A stretch of DNA of 64,000 bases, taken from assembly GCA_029054245.1 (NCBI GenBank), contig JAIDFQ010000071.1, forward strand, positions 49,038-113,037, read 5' to 3'. A program made the position numbers and the translations under genes. A model generated the notes under the pieces. It worked only from the letters and a program-made list of their open reading frames with translations, was not told the origin of the DNA and did no database searches. The DNA comes from Lachnospiraceae bacterium. Lineage in GTDB: Bacteria > Bacillota > Clostridia > Lachnospirales > Lachnospiraceae. Positions 1-9,575 of this stretch are shown here, piece after piece. How positions within the stretch are numbered: position 1 is the stretch's first letter; each line of letters opens with the position of its first letter.

Positions 1-1378
1 TAGGACCCATCGTATCTTTGTTGAAAACCACACTTGCCGTTCTTGCTTCTCCCGCCAAATCAATGTTTGTCTTAAGTCCAATATTAAAAATATGCTGGAA
101 TTCCGTAAAAACATCTACCCCTGTCGCCGCAGCAATATACATCATATTGACGTTGCAAGACCGCTCTATTCCTTCTGCGACAGACAAAGTCCCATCGCCC
201 CATGTGTTATGACACTTGATATCATGGTCACCCACATGGAGTTTTCCCTCACAGTTGTATTTTTCTTCGCCGGTAATGCTCCCGCTTTCTATTCCTGCTG
301 CTACAGTAAATGGCTTTGAGACAGAACCCGGTTCATAGGTATCGCTGATACAGAAATTTTTCCACAAAGCATTCAGCTGTCTATAAAACGCGTCATTATC
401 CTCCTCTATCGCCTTCACATTGTCTGCATTGATATATTCTCCGGTCCTTTTCCCCTGCTCATCCAAAATGGGCATCCCTATGAGCGCCTGGGTGTTTCTG
501 GTATCATTTAAATCAAAGGTGGGATAACTTGCCATTGCCAGAATTTTTCCGGTATTTACTTCCATAATGATACAGCCTATATTTAAAGCGCCAAAGCCCT
601 CGTGTGCATTATCATGGTATTCTTCATCAAATTTTTTCAAGTATTTTTCTACTATTCTCTGAATATTATTGTCTATCGTGGAGACAATGCTGTTTCCATC
701 TTCAGCGGGAATCGTCGTCCTTTGCAGGTTAGAATCATCATTCAAATATCCGTATTCCCTGCCTGGTGTTCCCGACAGAATATCATTGTAATACTCTTCC
801 AATCCATAGGAACCCACATTGTCGCTGGTGGTAAAGCCAATCACATCACAGGCAAGGCTGTTTCCCGGATAGGTTCTCTTATACTCTTCTTCAAACCAAA
901 TTCCTTTAATAAGAGAATCATCCGCATTCTGTAGTTCGATAAATTCCTGTATCTGCTCATATTCCAAGCGTCTGGCAAGCACACGGTAGCGGGAAGTGTC
1001 CTTATTCGCCTCAATATAAGTACGCACGCTAGTGGTGTCAATTCCCAGCTGGCTCCTCAGTGCATTAAGTGTGGGCTCTAAGTATTCTTCCTTCTCGGTC
1101 ACTGCCACCGCATCCAAAATCACGTTATAAACCTTTTCGCTGGTTGCCAGGATACTTCCGTTTGCATCGTAGATTGTACCTCTCTTCGCCGGGAGCGTAG
1201 TACTGTCATACCTTTGCTGGGATAAAACTTGCTTTTTGTACTGCTCGCCATTATCTCTGGTAATGGCAAACAGCCGGTAGGATAACCCCACAAAAGCCAG
1301 TAGCACACCTAAAAATAGCACTACCAGCTTTTTTTGCATCTTAATTGTAAATTTACTGTACCTCTTTTTGCTGTCCAA
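1..1378 (-). CDS. Penicillin-binding protein (FtsI/SpoVD type), 3' end outside window
   Basis: Transpeptidase that crosslinks septal (or spore) peptidoglycan; membrane anchored with an extracellular catalytic domain. About 459 residues are visible: one N-terminal membrane helix (about residues 16-36), the PBP dimerisation domain beginning near the motif LPAKRGTIYD, then the transpeptidase domain with the active-site SxxK as SVSK (352-355) and SCN (407-409). The KTG motif and C-terminus lie beyond base 1. I chose the TTG at 1378 because AGGTG sits 5 nt upstream (1384-1388) and the reading frame is open; the ATG at 1339 has no visible ribosome binding site. It follows mraZ-rsmH-ftsL, the usual dcw order. 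Whether it is the vegetative FtsI or sporulation SpoVD paralogue cannot be decided without the C-terminal PASTA region. Confidence 0.9.
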   Translation of the reverse strand, partial: MDSKKRYSKFTIKMQKKLVVLFLGVLLAFVGLSYRLFAITRDNGEQYKKQVLSQQRYDSTTLPAKRGTIYDANGSILATSEKVYNVILDAVAVTEKEEYLEPTLNALRSQLGIDTTSVRTYIEANKDTSRYRVLARRLEYEQIQEFIELQNADDSLIKGIWFEEEYKRTYPGNSLACDVIGFTTSDNVGSYGLEEYYNDILSGTPGREYGYLNDDSNLQRTTIPAEDGNSIVSTIDNNIQRIVEKYLKKFDEEYHDNAHEGFGALNIGCIIMEVNTGKILAMASYPTFDLNDTRNTQALIGMPILDEQGKRTGEYINADNVKAIEEDNDAFYRQLNALWKNFCISDTYEPGSVSKPFTVAAGIESGSITGEEKYNCEGKLHVGDHDIKCHNTWGDGTLSVAEGIERSCNVNMMYIAAATGVDVFTEFQHIFNIGLKTNIDLAGEARTASVVFNKDTMGP

Positions 1379-1390
1379 AATTACACCTGC

Positions 1391-1867
1391 CTAATTCGGA
1401 ATATCTCCTGTCTGCCTTACATAATCACTTCCCTCACCATTGAAGGTCACAATCTGTCCTTCCTTGGCATAAGTCATGCCAAGTTCCTGAATGGCGACTC
1501 TTTTCACTTCCTCCAAATCAATATCACTTGTTATTCTACTGTAATTTTCGTCATTGTCACGCTTCAGCTGATTTAGCTCACTCTCTAACGCCGCGATGTG
1601 CTTGATGCTGTTGGTGATATCCGACTGCAGCGTCAGATACCACGTAAGTATAAAGCCTGCCGCCACCATGGCAACTGCCATGGAGAGTACAGAACCAATG
1701 TTCATATGCTTTGCGCGTTCCCGGTTCTTGCGCGTCCTGGCGCTTACTTTCCTTACCGGTTCGTTTGTTCTATCAGGCACTGCCTGAAGTCTTCTGGCAG
1801 TATTTCCCTGCACATAAACGCCGTTTTTATATGCAGCTCTTCTTCTGGCTCTTTCATCTACTGCCAT
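1391..1867 (-). CDS. FtsL/DivIC-like cell division protein
   Basis: Small bitopic divisome protein of 158 residues, expected to pair with DivIC/FtsB-type partners and hold the septal synthase at mid-cell. The architecture is typical: a basic cytoplasmic tail (1-55, rich in Arg and Lys), one membrane helix (about 58-80) and an extracytoplasmic coiled coil (about 84-115, ALESELNQLKRDNDEN), then a short C-terminal domain. A GAGGAG ribosome binding site lies 8 nt before the ATG. It sits between rsmH and the penicillin-binding protein, the position of ftsL in Firmicutes, which supports the call more than sequence similarity does because this family diverges fast. Confidence 0.82.
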   Translation of the reverse strand: MAVDERARRRAAYKNGVYVQGNTARRLQAVPDRTNEPVRKVSARTRKNRERAKHMNIGSVLSMAVAMVAAGFILTWYLTLQSDITNSIKHIAALESELNQLKRDNDENYSRITSDIDLEEVKRVAIQELGMTYAKEGQIVTFNGEGSDYVRQTGDIPN

Positions 1868-1880
1868 CTTTTAATCTCCT

Positions 1881-2822
1881 CTATACTGATACTTTCTCAA
1901 ATATTCTTAGCTTTGCACTCTTCGATCTTGGATTTTCTTCCTGTTCCTCTTTCCCTGGCAGGACTGGCTTTCCTGTTACGACTTTTCCTCTGCTCCTCTT
2001 CCCGCATACACATACCGGAAATGAGGGAGGACATGTACAAGGATTTGCCGCCTGTCTGAATGCATTCTTCACGATTCGGTCTTCCAATGAATGAAAGGTA
2101 ATGATGCAGAGCCTTCCTCCTGGGTTCAGCAGATCAATCAATTCATCCAAAGACTCCTTTAAAACTTCCAGTTCTTGGTTGCATTCAATCCTGATTGCCT
2201 GAAAAGTACGCTTGGAAGGATGTCCGCCCTCTGCCCGCATTTTTGCCGGAATAGAAGCTCTTATGATTTCGTTGAGTTCGCCTGTAGTCTCGATAGGCTT
2301 CTTTTGTCTTTCTATAACAATGTGCTTGGCTATATTCTTTGCAAATTTCTCTTCGCCATAGTCCCTGATGACACGGAACAGTTCCATTTCCTCATAATAA
2401 TTGACGATTTCCTTCGCCGTAAGGCTCTGACGCATGTCCATCCTCATATCAAGAGGCGTGTCGAACCGATAGGAAAATCCCCTCTCCTGGGTGTCCAGCT
2501 GATAAGACGATACCCCCAAATCCAGTATCATTCCATCCATCCCCGTGATGCCAAGTGAACAAAGAACTGCTTTGGTATTTCTATAATTGCTCCTGACAAT
2601 CGTAACTTTGTCCCCGAAGGGCAAAAGCCGCTCACCTGCCGCCCTAATCGCTGCATCATCCTGATCGATTCCAATCAGTCTTCCGCCTTTTAAAAGTCTT
2701 CCGGCGATTTCCTGGGAGTGTCCGCCGCCGCCTAAGGTTCCGTCTACATAGACCCCTTCCGGCTTTATATTCAGTCCTTCGATTGTTTCCTCAAGCAATA
2801 CGGATGTGTGCTTAAAAGCCAT
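1881..2822 (-). CDS. rsmH: 16S rRNA (cytosine-1402 N4) methyltransferase RsmH
   Basis: S-adenosylmethionine-dependent methylase that modifies C1402 in the 30S decoding centre. The 313-residue protein has the N-terminal TSVLLEE segment and the SAM-binding glycine loop [11 protein letters not shown] (26-36), with later family motifs such as [11 protein letters not shown] and the C-terminal [16 protein letters not shown] longer in-frame start exists at 2852, but the ATG at 2822 has AAAGGAG at the right distance and matches the usual MxFKHxSVLLEE beginning. Second gene of the dcw cluster, 13 bp after mraZ. Confidence 0.96.
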   Translation of the reverse strand: MAFKHTSVLLEETIEGLNIKPEGVYVDGTLGGGGHSQEIAGRLLKGGRLIGIDQDDAAIRAAGERLLPFGDKVTIVRSNYRNTKAVLCSLGITGMDGMILDLGVSSYQLDTQERGFSYRFDTPLDMRMDMRQSLTAKEIVNYYEEMELFRVIRDYGEEKFAKNIAKHIVIERQKKPIETTGELNEIIRASIPAKMRAEGGHPSKRTFQAIRIECNQELEVLKESLDELIDLLNPGGRLCIITFHSLEDRIVKNAFRQAANPCTCPPSFPVCVCGKRSRGKVVTGKPVLPGKEEQEENPRSKSAKLRIFEKVSV

Positions 2823-2835
2823 GGATGCTCCTTTA

Positions 2836-3267
2836 TCAAATACCGATTCCAAGTTCTATCATGTGCTTAGAGATTTCCTCCATATCCTGGTAGGTAACTG
2901 TGCCTTCCCATCTGTCCTTACTCCAGATTTCCACCCGGTTTCCCACACCTACAAGCACCGTATCTTTGGTGATTCCTGCAAATTCCCGAAGCACTGCCGG
3001 CAAAAGGATCCTTCCCTGCTTGTCCACTTCCACGCTGGCTGCACCGGCAAGGAAAAAGCGGGTAAACTGCCGTGCTTCTTTGTCTATCATTGGTAATCCA
3101 CGTAATTTTTCTTCAAAAGCCTGCCATTCGGGCTGATCAAACACAAATAGACAGCCATCCATTCCCTTTGTCACCACAAATTCATCGCCCAATACATCGC
3201 GGAACTTGGAAGGAATGATCAGTCTGCCCTTAGCATCTATTGTATGGTTGTATTCTCCCATAAACAT
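2836..3267 (-). CDS. mraZ: Transcriptional regulator MraZ
   Basis: DNA-binding repressor/regulator of its own dcw operon. The 143-residue protein contains two AbrB-like half domains, each with the D-x-x-x-R signature: [15 protein letters not shown] near the start and [16 protein letters not shown] in the middle. The ATG at 3267 is preferred over the one at 3273 because GGGTG lies about 7 nt ahead of it; the resulting MFMGEYNH start is the family norm. It opens the division cluster, and an array of AAAGTGG sites (its expected operator) lies about 115 bp upstream. Confidence 0.96.
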   Translation of the reverse strand: MFMGEYNHTIDAKGRLIIPSKFRDVLGDEFVVTKGMDGCLFVFDQPEWQAFEEKLRGLPMIDKEARQFTRFFLAGAASVEVDKQGRILLPAVLREFAGITKDTVLVGVGNRVEIWSKDRWEGTVTYQDMEEISKHMIELGIGI

Positions 3268-3379
3268 ATGCATTCACCCGTTCCAGGCATCCGCCCATCC
3301 CTTTCGGCACGTGACGGATTGCTGCTCCTGCCTTTGCTTTACAAAATGGTCTGCCACGGAAAGAACGGGATCATTTATA

Positions 3380-3429
3380 CCACTTTCACCCACTTTTAAA
3401 ACACTATCTACCACTTTCCACCACTTTTA
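3380..3429 (-). promoter_or_regulatory. MraZ-box array upstream of mraZ
   Basis: Read on the minus strand this stretch carries AAAGTGG repeated four times plus one degenerate copy (ATAGTGT), spaced about 10-11 bp apart so that all lie on one face of the helix. MraZ is known to bind tandem short GTG-containing repeats in its own promoter, so this is a probable autoregulatory operator. The rest of the 3274-3601 intergenic stretch is AT-rich and I see no gene in it. Confidence 0.75.
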
Positions 3430-3533
3430 GATACATTCTACCTCAATTTGGAGCCGAGCGCAAGAAAAAAAATGCACCCTGTATGACCTTACAGAGCGCA
3501 TAAATACTGGTTTTTTCGTTTATTTTAGCAAAA

Positions 3534-3582
3534 TTCCCCATATCTAGTGCCAAGATAAATTTGAATTACTAGATATGGGGAA
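3534..3582 (-). terminator. Probable intrinsic terminator after lgt
   Basis: Perfect 15-bp inverted repeat (3534-3548 and 3568-3582) with a 19-nt loop, starting 20 bp after the lgt stop. On the minus strand the stem is followed by AATTTTG, a short U-tract. It separates lgt from the dcw promoter region. Confidence 0.65.
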
Positions 3583-3601
3583 TCACCCTTAAAAAATTTT
3601 T

Positions 3602-4474
3602 TTATTTTTCCATAATTTGCTTTTCATTTTTGAGCCGTAGCCGAATGACCACATCACCGATGACAGCGCCAACGAACAACACAATTGCAAGAACCAAAGA
3701 AACGGGAACCGTCGTATGGGGAATAAAGAGCTGATCTGTCCTGATTCCCTCAATCCACGCCCTTCCGAGACCGTAACCCCCCAGATATAACAATGCAATT
3801 TCACCCTCAAACCTCTTGTGCTTCCAATAAAGTAAAAGGAGAATCAAAATAAACAGATTCCACAAGCTTTCATAGAGAAAAGTAGGATGAACCTGAATAT
3901 AATTCACTCCCTCCGTAATATGCGCCGCAATGGACTCGGAAATATCACTGCTTCTGACCGCCGCAGCAGGAAGACGCATCGCTAAAAGATTATCTGTATA
4001 TTCCCCGAACACTTCCCTGTTGGTAAAATTCCCCCATCTTCCAATCGCCTGTCCTAAAATCAATCCCACCACGCCTGTGTCAGCCATCCGAAGGGCATTC
4101 TGCTTTTTTATCTTCGCATAAACAAACAGGGTAATAAACGCAGCAATCACTCCGCCGTAAATGGCAAGTCCGCCCTGTCTGATATTGAAGACACTTAGCA
4201 GGTTATCCTTGTATTGATCCCACGCGAACACTACATAGTAGATTCTCGCTCCAATAATGGAAAAGATAACTGCATAAATGGCAAAATCCCAATATAAATC
4301 CGGATCCTGCCCTGTTTTCTTCGCAACTTGCGCTGCTATCAATATGCCGAGCAGAACACCAATTCCGATAATCACCCCGTAAAGGGCAATCTCAAAGCCA
4401 AACACAGAAAAGCTCTTCGGCACATTCTTCAGATAGATTCCCAAATTGGGAAAATCAATATCCATGATATCCAT
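3602..4474 (-). CDS. lgt: Prolipoprotein diacylglyceryl transferase Lgt
   Basis: Membrane enzyme that transfers diacylglycerol from phosphatidylglycerol to the lipobox cysteine of prelipoproteins. The 290-residue protein has several membrane helices, the Lgt signature GRWGNFTNREVFG (145-157) and the later HPTFLYESLWN and EGIRTDQLF motifs. A GTG at 4483 would add three residues, but GGGTGG lies 5 nt before the ATG at 4474, so that start is used. It begins just after the ychF stop, suggesting co-transcription. A lipoprotein substrate (DUF3048, 36986-38158) is encoded in this window. Confidence 0.95.
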   Translation of the reverse strand: MDIMDIDFPNLGIYLKNVPKSFSVFGFEIALYGVIIGIGVLLGILIAAQVAKKTGQDPDLYWDFAIYAVIFSIIGARIYYVVFAWDQYKDNLLSVFNIRQGGLAIYGGVIAAFITLFVYAKIKKQNALRMADTGVVGLILGQAIGRWGNFTNREVFGEYTDNLLAMRLPAAAVRSSDISESIAAHITEGVNYIQVHPTFLYESLWNLFILILLLLYWKHKRFEGEIALLYLGGYGLGRAWIEGIRTDQLFIPHTTVPVSLVLAIVLFVGAVIGDVVIRLRLKNEKQIMEK

Positions 4475-4488
4475 TTCATCCACCCATA

Positions 4489-5586
4489 TTACACGTTAAA
4501 GCGGAACAAAATCACGTCCCCGTCTTTTACAACATAATCCTTTCCTTCCATACCCACAAGACCTTTTTCTCTTGCTGCCGCCAAAGATCCCTGTTCCAGC
4601 AGATCTTTATAATTCACCACCTCAGCCTTGATAAAACCCCTTTCAAAATCGGTATGTATCTTTCCTGCCGCCTGTGGCGCCTTGGTACCGATCTTGATGG
4701 TCCACGCCCTGGTCTCATCCTCTCCCGCCGTCAAGAAACTATGCAGTCCAAGCAGATGATAGCTTGCCTTGATCAGTTTTTCAAGTCCAGACTCCTCAAG
4801 TCCTAAATCTTCCAGGAACATCGCTTTTTCTTCCTCATCGAGCTCCGAAATCTCCTGCTCAATCTGGGCGCAGATGACAAATACCTCGCTTCCGTTTTCT
4901 GCTGCAAATTCCCGCACAGCCTTCACGCCTACATTCCCCGCCCCGTCATCGGACAGATCATCTTCACCCACATTTGCCGCAAAAATAACCGGTTTGTAGG
5001 TCAAAAGATTATAGGAATTTAAAAGAAGTAGTTCATCCTCATCCTCCGTCACAAAGCTCCTTGCAAGCTTCCCTTCTTCCAGATGGGCTTTCAGTGCCTC
5101 TAAAAGCGCCGCTTCCTTGGCAAGAGACTTGTCCATCCTTGCCGCCTTGCCTGTTTTGGCAATTCTTCTCTCAAGAATCTCTATATCAGAGAAAATCAAT
5201 TCCAAATCAATGGTTTCAATATCCCTAAGGGGATCAATGGTTCCGTCCACATGTACCACATTGGTATCCTCAAAGCACCGCACTACATGCACCACCGCGT
5301 CTACTTCTCTAATGTTGCTTAAAAACTGGTTTCCAAGCCCCTCCCCTTTGGAGGCGCCCTTTACAAGTCCGGCAATATCCACGAACTCAATAACCGCAGG
5401 CGTAACCTTTTTAGATTGATACATATCTCCAAGAAGCTTTAACCGCTCATCAGGAACCGCTACCACACCCACATTGGGATCTATGGTACAAAACGGATAA
5501 TTGGCAGATTCTGCACCTGCTTTTGTCAGTGAATTGAATAATGTGCTCTTTCCTACATTTGGCAATCCTACGATTCCTAGTTTCAT
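4489..5586 (-). CDS. ychF: YchF/Obg-like ribosome-associated ATPase
   Basis: Translation-factor P-loop NTPase of the Obg family that prefers ATP and binds ribosomes. The 365-residue length is standard. It has the P-loop GLPNVGKST at residues 6-14, the switch segment [20 protein letters not shown], the helical insertion expected in YchF, and a C-terminal TGS domain ending in [12 protein letters not shown]. The gene ends 15 bp before lgt starts. The 144-bp stretch between it and rsgA is AT-rich with no gene. Confidence 0.95.
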   Translation of the reverse strand: MKLGIVGLPNVGKSTLFNSLTKAGAESANYPFCTIDPNVGVVAVPDERLKLLGDMYQSKKVTPAVIEFVDIAGLVKGASKGEGLGNQFLSNIREVDAVVHVVRCFEDTNVVHVDGTIDPLRDIETIDLELIFSDIEILERRIAKTGKAARMDKSLAKEAALLEALKAHLEEGKLARSFVTEDEDELLLLNSYNLLTYKPVIFAANVGEDDLSDDGAGNVGVKAVREFAAENGSEVFVICAQIEQEISELDEEEKAMFLEDLGLEESGLEKLIKASYHLLGLHSFLTAGEDETRAWTIKIGTKAPQAAGKIHTDFERGFIKAEVVNYKDLLEQGSLAAAREKGLVGMEGKDYVVKDGDVILFRFNV

Positions 5587-5730
5587 ATCTGATGATACCT
5601 ATCCGAAAATCCTTTATTTACAAGGATATTCGCCTTTCTCTATATTTTTACTACATAATCTGCTACACAATTTTAAAGGCATTATCGATTCTTTTAATCC
5701 TTTTGTCTATAAAAATATTCTTTCATTATT

Positions 5731-6606
5731 TCAATATTTCTTTCTATTTTTCAGCTCTTCATATAACACAGCATAATTGCGGTAACGCACCTGACTGATC
5801 TTCCCCGCTTCCAGTGCATCTTTAACGCCGCACACCGGCTCACTTATGTGGGAGCACCCTCCAAAACGACAATTCTTCTCATACTCTGCAAATTCGGGAT
5901 AATACCCCTGCAATTCTTCCTTTTCCATCTCTCCCAGATTTAGGGATGTAAACCCAGGTGTATCCATAATAAAAGTACTTTCATCAAGAGCAAATAACTG
6001 CGCATGTCTGGTTGTATGTTTTCCGCGGTCAATCTTCCGGCTGATTTCACCGGTTTCCATGTTTGCATCCGGGTAGAGTGCATTAATGATTGTCGACTTT
6101 CCCACACCGCTTGGACCGGCTACTACAGTCGTCTTTCCCATCAGGCATTTTCTGATTTCATCCATTCCCTGCCTGCCCGTGCCGCTCACGAATAAAACCT
6201 GATATCCGCATTCTCCATATGCCTTTTCAAGGTCCTTTTGTTCCTCCAAGGATGCAAGATCTTTTTTATTGAAACAGATGACTGCTTTCAGTGCCTGCTG
6301 CTCCATGGTAATGAGAAATCGATCTAAAAGATTATAGTTGGGATTGGGCTTTACAATGGCAAAAATCACCAGCGCCTGATCGATATTGGCAGATGCCGGT
6401 CTAATCAACACACTCTGTCTTGGCAGGATTTTGATGATATTCCCTGTAAGAGGCACATCACCAGACAGTTCAATCTCCACATCATCCCCAACCAGGGGCT
6501 TTATCTTATCCTTTCTGAAAATCCCCTTTGCCTTGCACTCTGCCACACCCACAGGCGTATGCACATAATAAAAACCGGCAATTCCCTTTATGATCTTCCC
6601 TTTCAT
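5731..6606 (-). CDS. rsgA: Ribosome small subunit GTPase RsgA
   Basis: Circularly permuted GTPase that acts late in 30S assembly. The 291-residue protein has an N-terminal OB fold, then the G4 motif NKKD (113-116) ahead of the P-loop GPSGVGKS (164-171), the permuted order diagnostic of RsgA, and a C-terminal zinc knuckle with Cys/His around CRFGGCSHISEPVCGVK. The ATG at 6606 gives the common MKGKIIKGIAGFYYVH start; a TTG at 6633 is open but less likely. Its start overlaps the end of prkC, continuing the prpC-prkC-rsgA arrangement common in Firmicutes. Confidence 0.95.
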   Translation of the reverse strand: MKGKIIKGIAGFYYVHTPVGVAECKAKGIFRKDKIKPLVGDDVEIELSGDVPLTGNIIKILPRQSVLIRPASANIDQALVIFAIVKPNPNYNLLDRFLITMEQQALKAVICFNKKDLASLEEQKDLEKAYGECGYQVLFVSGTGRQGMDEIRKCLMGKTTVVAGPSGVGKSTIINALYPDANMETGEISRKIDRGKHTTRHAQLFALDESTFIMDTPGFTSLNLGEMEKEELQGYYPEFAEYEKNCRFGGCSHISEPVCGVKDALEAGKISQVRYRNYAVLYEELKNRKKY

Positions 6607-6619
6607 AACACGTGTAATC

Positions 6620-8812
6620 CTATTCTGCAGCAAACTGAATGGGTCTTCTGACTTCTTTGTTCTCTGAAGTCCCCTCTATCGTTGACTGGCTGCCGTCCTC
6701 ATTGGTAACTGTGGTGGTCTCAGTGGTGTTCACATATTGAAAAAGAACATACCCCGTTCCTATCCTGATTCCTGTGATATTCTGCTGCTGAACGGGAAAA
6801 GATGCCGTCTGTGTGCTTAAAAGCTGCGTTCCATCGTCTGCCATCAGTGTAACCGTCACCATGGTGCCAGATTTGTAACCCGAATCTTCTTCCGGCGTGG
6901 GTCCTGCAATACTGTCAGTGAACTTATATGTTGCCTGGGCAGGTCCTAAACTAATGCTGATATCCACCTTCGTACCCTCCGCTACAGAAGAACCGGCGGA
7001 ATAACTCTGGTAACATACAAGTCCCGACAAGTCGGGATTTTCATGGTTCGTTTCTGTGACGACGCCAAGCTCAAGCTTTGCCTCTATCAGCATCGCCATG
7101 GCTTCCTCTTCACTCTTCCCCATCAGATCTGGTACTGGGACTTTGTCCTTTCCCATACTGATGCAAATGGTCACTGCTGTTCCAGCTGGCGCTTTGGAGC
7201 CTGACGAAGGTGACTGGGTAATGATATTTCCTTCCTTAATGTATGCATCATACCCGCTGGTCTTATTGACGGTAAAGCCTTCCTTACTCAAGGTTGCAAC
7301 CGCCTCCGCCTCTGACATCCCTACCACATCCGGTATCTCCACCCCTTCGGAACCGGCGCTTACCGTCAAAACTACATTATCCCCTTCCGTAATCATCGTT
7401 CCGGCATTTGCACTTGCCTTCATAACGATTCCTGCTTCATACTGGGTGCTTTCTTCATATTCAATTTCTGGTGTTAAACCAAGATTTAATAATTGAACTT
7501 TCACGTCGTCAATCTTCTTCCCGACGACTTCAATCATCTCAACCTGCTCTTTTTCCTCTTCTTCCTGTTCTGCAGTCTGCTCACTACTCTGCCCAAATAA
7601 ATCAGCCTCGAAAAGTCCAAAAGCATTTCCTACCAGGAATAAGACGATACACCCCACTAAGATTGCCGCTATGATTGCAAGCGTGGTTGTAAGCCGCTCC
7701 ATCTTGGGATCATAATCGTCATCCTCTTCTTCATCATCATCCTCATCATCGTCCTCGTAGTACTCATATTCGGACTCATAATATTCTTCGTCTTCTTCTT
7801 CCTCTTCTTCTTCCTCAATGACATATCTCTTTTTGGCTGATTTCTTCACATCCGCTTCTTTGCGAAGATGCATCGCCTCTTCCATGCTGTCCCTGTACTT
7901 GGACTGCTTCTTGATCCTTTCCATGTCATTGTCCGTAATCATCTTTGTGGAGCCCTCTTCATCAGGGTCGATTACCTTTACAAAATCTTCATCCGGTGTC
8001 ATGAGTGACTGCTTTAAGTCCACAATAAGCTCTCCCATAGACTGATATCTGCGGTCTGGGCTCTTCTGACAACACTTAAATACAATCTGCTCCACACTTA
8101 CGGGAATTTCTGAAATATACTCTCTAGGAGAAGGCATCTCCTCCTGGATATGCTTAATGGCAATTGCCACCGTCGTCTCTCCGTTAAACGGCACCCTGCC
8201 GGTAAGCATTTCAAACATGGTAACACCAAGTGAATAGATATCACTCTTTTCATCAGAATATCCTCCCCTTGCCTGCTCGGGAGACGTATAATGGACAGAT
8301 CCCATAACATTTGATGTGATGGTATTGCTGGTGGCAGCTTTGGCAATTCCAAAATCCGTCACCTTCACTTTTCCTTCTTTGGAAATAATAATATTCTGCG
8401 GCTTGATGTCTCTGTGGATAATATGGTTGTTATGTGCTGCTTCAATGCCCATGCTCACCTGGATGGCAATGCTGACAGCTTCTTTCACAGAAAGCCTTGC
8501 TTTCTTTTCTATATATTTTTTTAGGGTGATGCCCTCTACCAATTCCATCACAATAAAGTAGATTCCATTCTCTTCCCCTACATCATATACATTTACAATG
8601 TTGGGATGCGCAAGCCCGGCTGCCGCCTGGGCTTCAATCCTGAATTTCGATACAAAATTGGCATTTTCGCTGAATTCCTGCTTCAGAACCTTTACTGCCA
8701 CCAGACGATTCAACTTATGATCCTTTGCCTTATAGACATCGGACATGCCGCCCGTGCCGATTTTTTCCAATATTTCGTATCTATCTCCGATTATCATTCC
8801 TATCTTAACCAT
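6620..8812 (-). CDS. prkC: PASTA-domain Ser/Thr protein kinase PrkC
   Basis: Membrane kinase that senses muropeptides or lipid II and phosphorylates cell-wall and translation targets. Domains of the 730-residue protein: kinase (about 11-270) with glycine loop GTGGMSDVY, catalytic Lys41, HRD (133-135) and DFG (153-155); a very acidic juxtamembrane stretch (332-368, runs of Glu and Asp); one membrane helix (about 375-398); three PASTA repeats (about 424-635); and a C-terminal beta-rich tail of roughly 90 residues. AGAGGT precedes the ATG. It lies 17 bp after its cognate phosphatase prpC and overlaps rsgA. The unusually long acidic linker is encoded by a low-complexity GAA/GAT tract. Confidence 0.96.
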   Translation of the reverse strand: MVKIGMIIGDRYEILEKIGTGGMSDVYKAKDHKLNRLVAVKVLKQEFSENANFVSKFRIEAQAAAGLAHPNIVNVYDVGEENGIYFIVMELVEGITLKKYIEKKARLSVKEAVSIAIQVSMGIEAAHNNHIIHRDIKPQNIIISKEGKVKVTDFGIAKAATSNTITSNVMGSVHYTSPEQARGGYSDEKSDIYSLGVTMFEMLTGRVPFNGETTVAIAIKHIQEEMPSPREYISEIPVSVEQIVFKCCQKSPDRRYQSMGELIVDLKQSLMTPDEDFVKVIDPDEEGSTKMITDNDMERIKKQSKYRDSMEEAMHLRKEADVKKSAKKRYVIEEEEEEEEDEEYYESEYEYYEDDDEDDDEEEDDDYDPKMERLTTTLAIIAAILVGCIVLFLVGNAFGLFEADLFGQSSEQTAEQEEEEKEQVEMIEVVGKKIDDVKVQLLNLGLTPEIEYEESTQYEAGIVMKASANAGTMITEGDNVVLTVSAGSEGVEIPDVVGMSEAEAVATLSKEGFTVNKTSGYDAYIKEGNIITQSPSSGSKAPAGTAVTICISMGKDKVPVPDLMGKSEEEAMAMLIEAKLELGVVTETNHENPDLSGLVCYQSYSAGSSVAEGTKVDISISLGPAQATYKFTDSIAGPTPEEDSGYKSGTMVTVTLMADDGTQLLSTQTASFPVQQQNITGIRIGTGYVLFQYVNTTETTTVTNEDGSQSTIEGTSENKEVRRPIQFAAE

Positions 8813-8829
8813 ATCTACCTCTTACATCA

Positions 8830-9564
8830 TCATTCTTTTGCGAATACATTGATCAGTATTACCGCAATATTATCTTTCCCGCCATTACGATTGGCTGCTT
8901 CCACCAGTTTCCGAGCTCTCTCTTCCAAAGAAGGATATGCTTTTATAATCTCGCTGATTTCCTCATCCTCCAGCATATTGGTCAAACCGTCAGAACACAT
9001 AAGTACGATGTCCCCCGGTCTTAATTCCTCATGGAAAAAATCTATTTCCACTGTGTCGAGTGCGCCGATGGCTCTCGTAATGATATTTTTATCAGGATGA
9101 TTTCTTGCCGCGGCGCGGTCAAGACCGCCCAAACGGATCATTTCCTCCACCAATGAATGGTCTCTGGTAACCTGCCTGATTTCCTCATTTATGATGTAAA
9201 GCCTGCTGTCTCCAACATTTGCCACCTGCAGATAGTGCCCAAGGCAGGTTGCCGCCACCACTGTGCTGCCCATCCCGTAAAGGCTGTTATCTTCCTTTGC
9301 CTTACGCCGGATCTGGTCATTCGCTGCCATGATTGCCTTGCCTAAAATCCTGATCGGATTCTTTTCAAAGCATCCCCTGATCTCCCTGACCATGGTCTCC
9401 ACTGTACATTTGGAAGCATAATCTCCTGCATTATGCCCTCCCATACCATCGGCAACAACAAATACATTAGGAAGATTTCCAACAGAGGTCTCCGATACAT
9501 ATACAAAATCTTGATTTAATTTTCGCTTTTTTCCTATATCTGTCACAGAAAAGGATCGTAACAC
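8830..9564 (-). CDS. prpC: PP2C-type Ser/Thr phosphatase PrpC (Stp)
   Basis: Metal-dependent phosphatase that reverses PrkC phosphorylation in the cytoplasm. The 244-residue protein has all PP2C motifs: RKLNQD near the N-terminus, VVADGMGGHNAGD, VGDSRLY, MCSDGLTNML and GGKDNIAVI. I place the start at GTG 9564 because a full AGGAGGT (9571-9577) lies 6 nt upstream; the longer frame to 9615 would run back through the rlmN coding sequence and has no such signal. The ribosome binding site overlaps the rlmN 3' end, implying coupled translation. Confidence 0.94.
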   Translation of the reverse strand: MLRSFSVTDIGKKRKLNQDFVYVSETSVGNLPNVFVVADGMGGHNAGDYASKCTVETMVREIRGCFEKNPIRILGKAIMAANDQIRRKAKEDNSLYGMGSTVVAATCLGHYLQVANVGDSRLYIINEEIRQVTRDHSLVEEMIRLGGLDRAAARNHPDKNIITRAIGALDTVEIDFFHEELRPGDIVLMCSDGLTNMLEDEEISEIIKAYPSLEERARKLVEAANRNGGKDNIAVILINVFAKE

Positions 9565-9575
9565 GGTTTTACCTC

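Noticed and set aside
7725..7830. Trinucleotide-like tract in prkC as a repeat element
   Set aside because: It is in frame and encodes the acidic juxtamembrane linker of the kinase; low-complexity coding, not an independent repeat.
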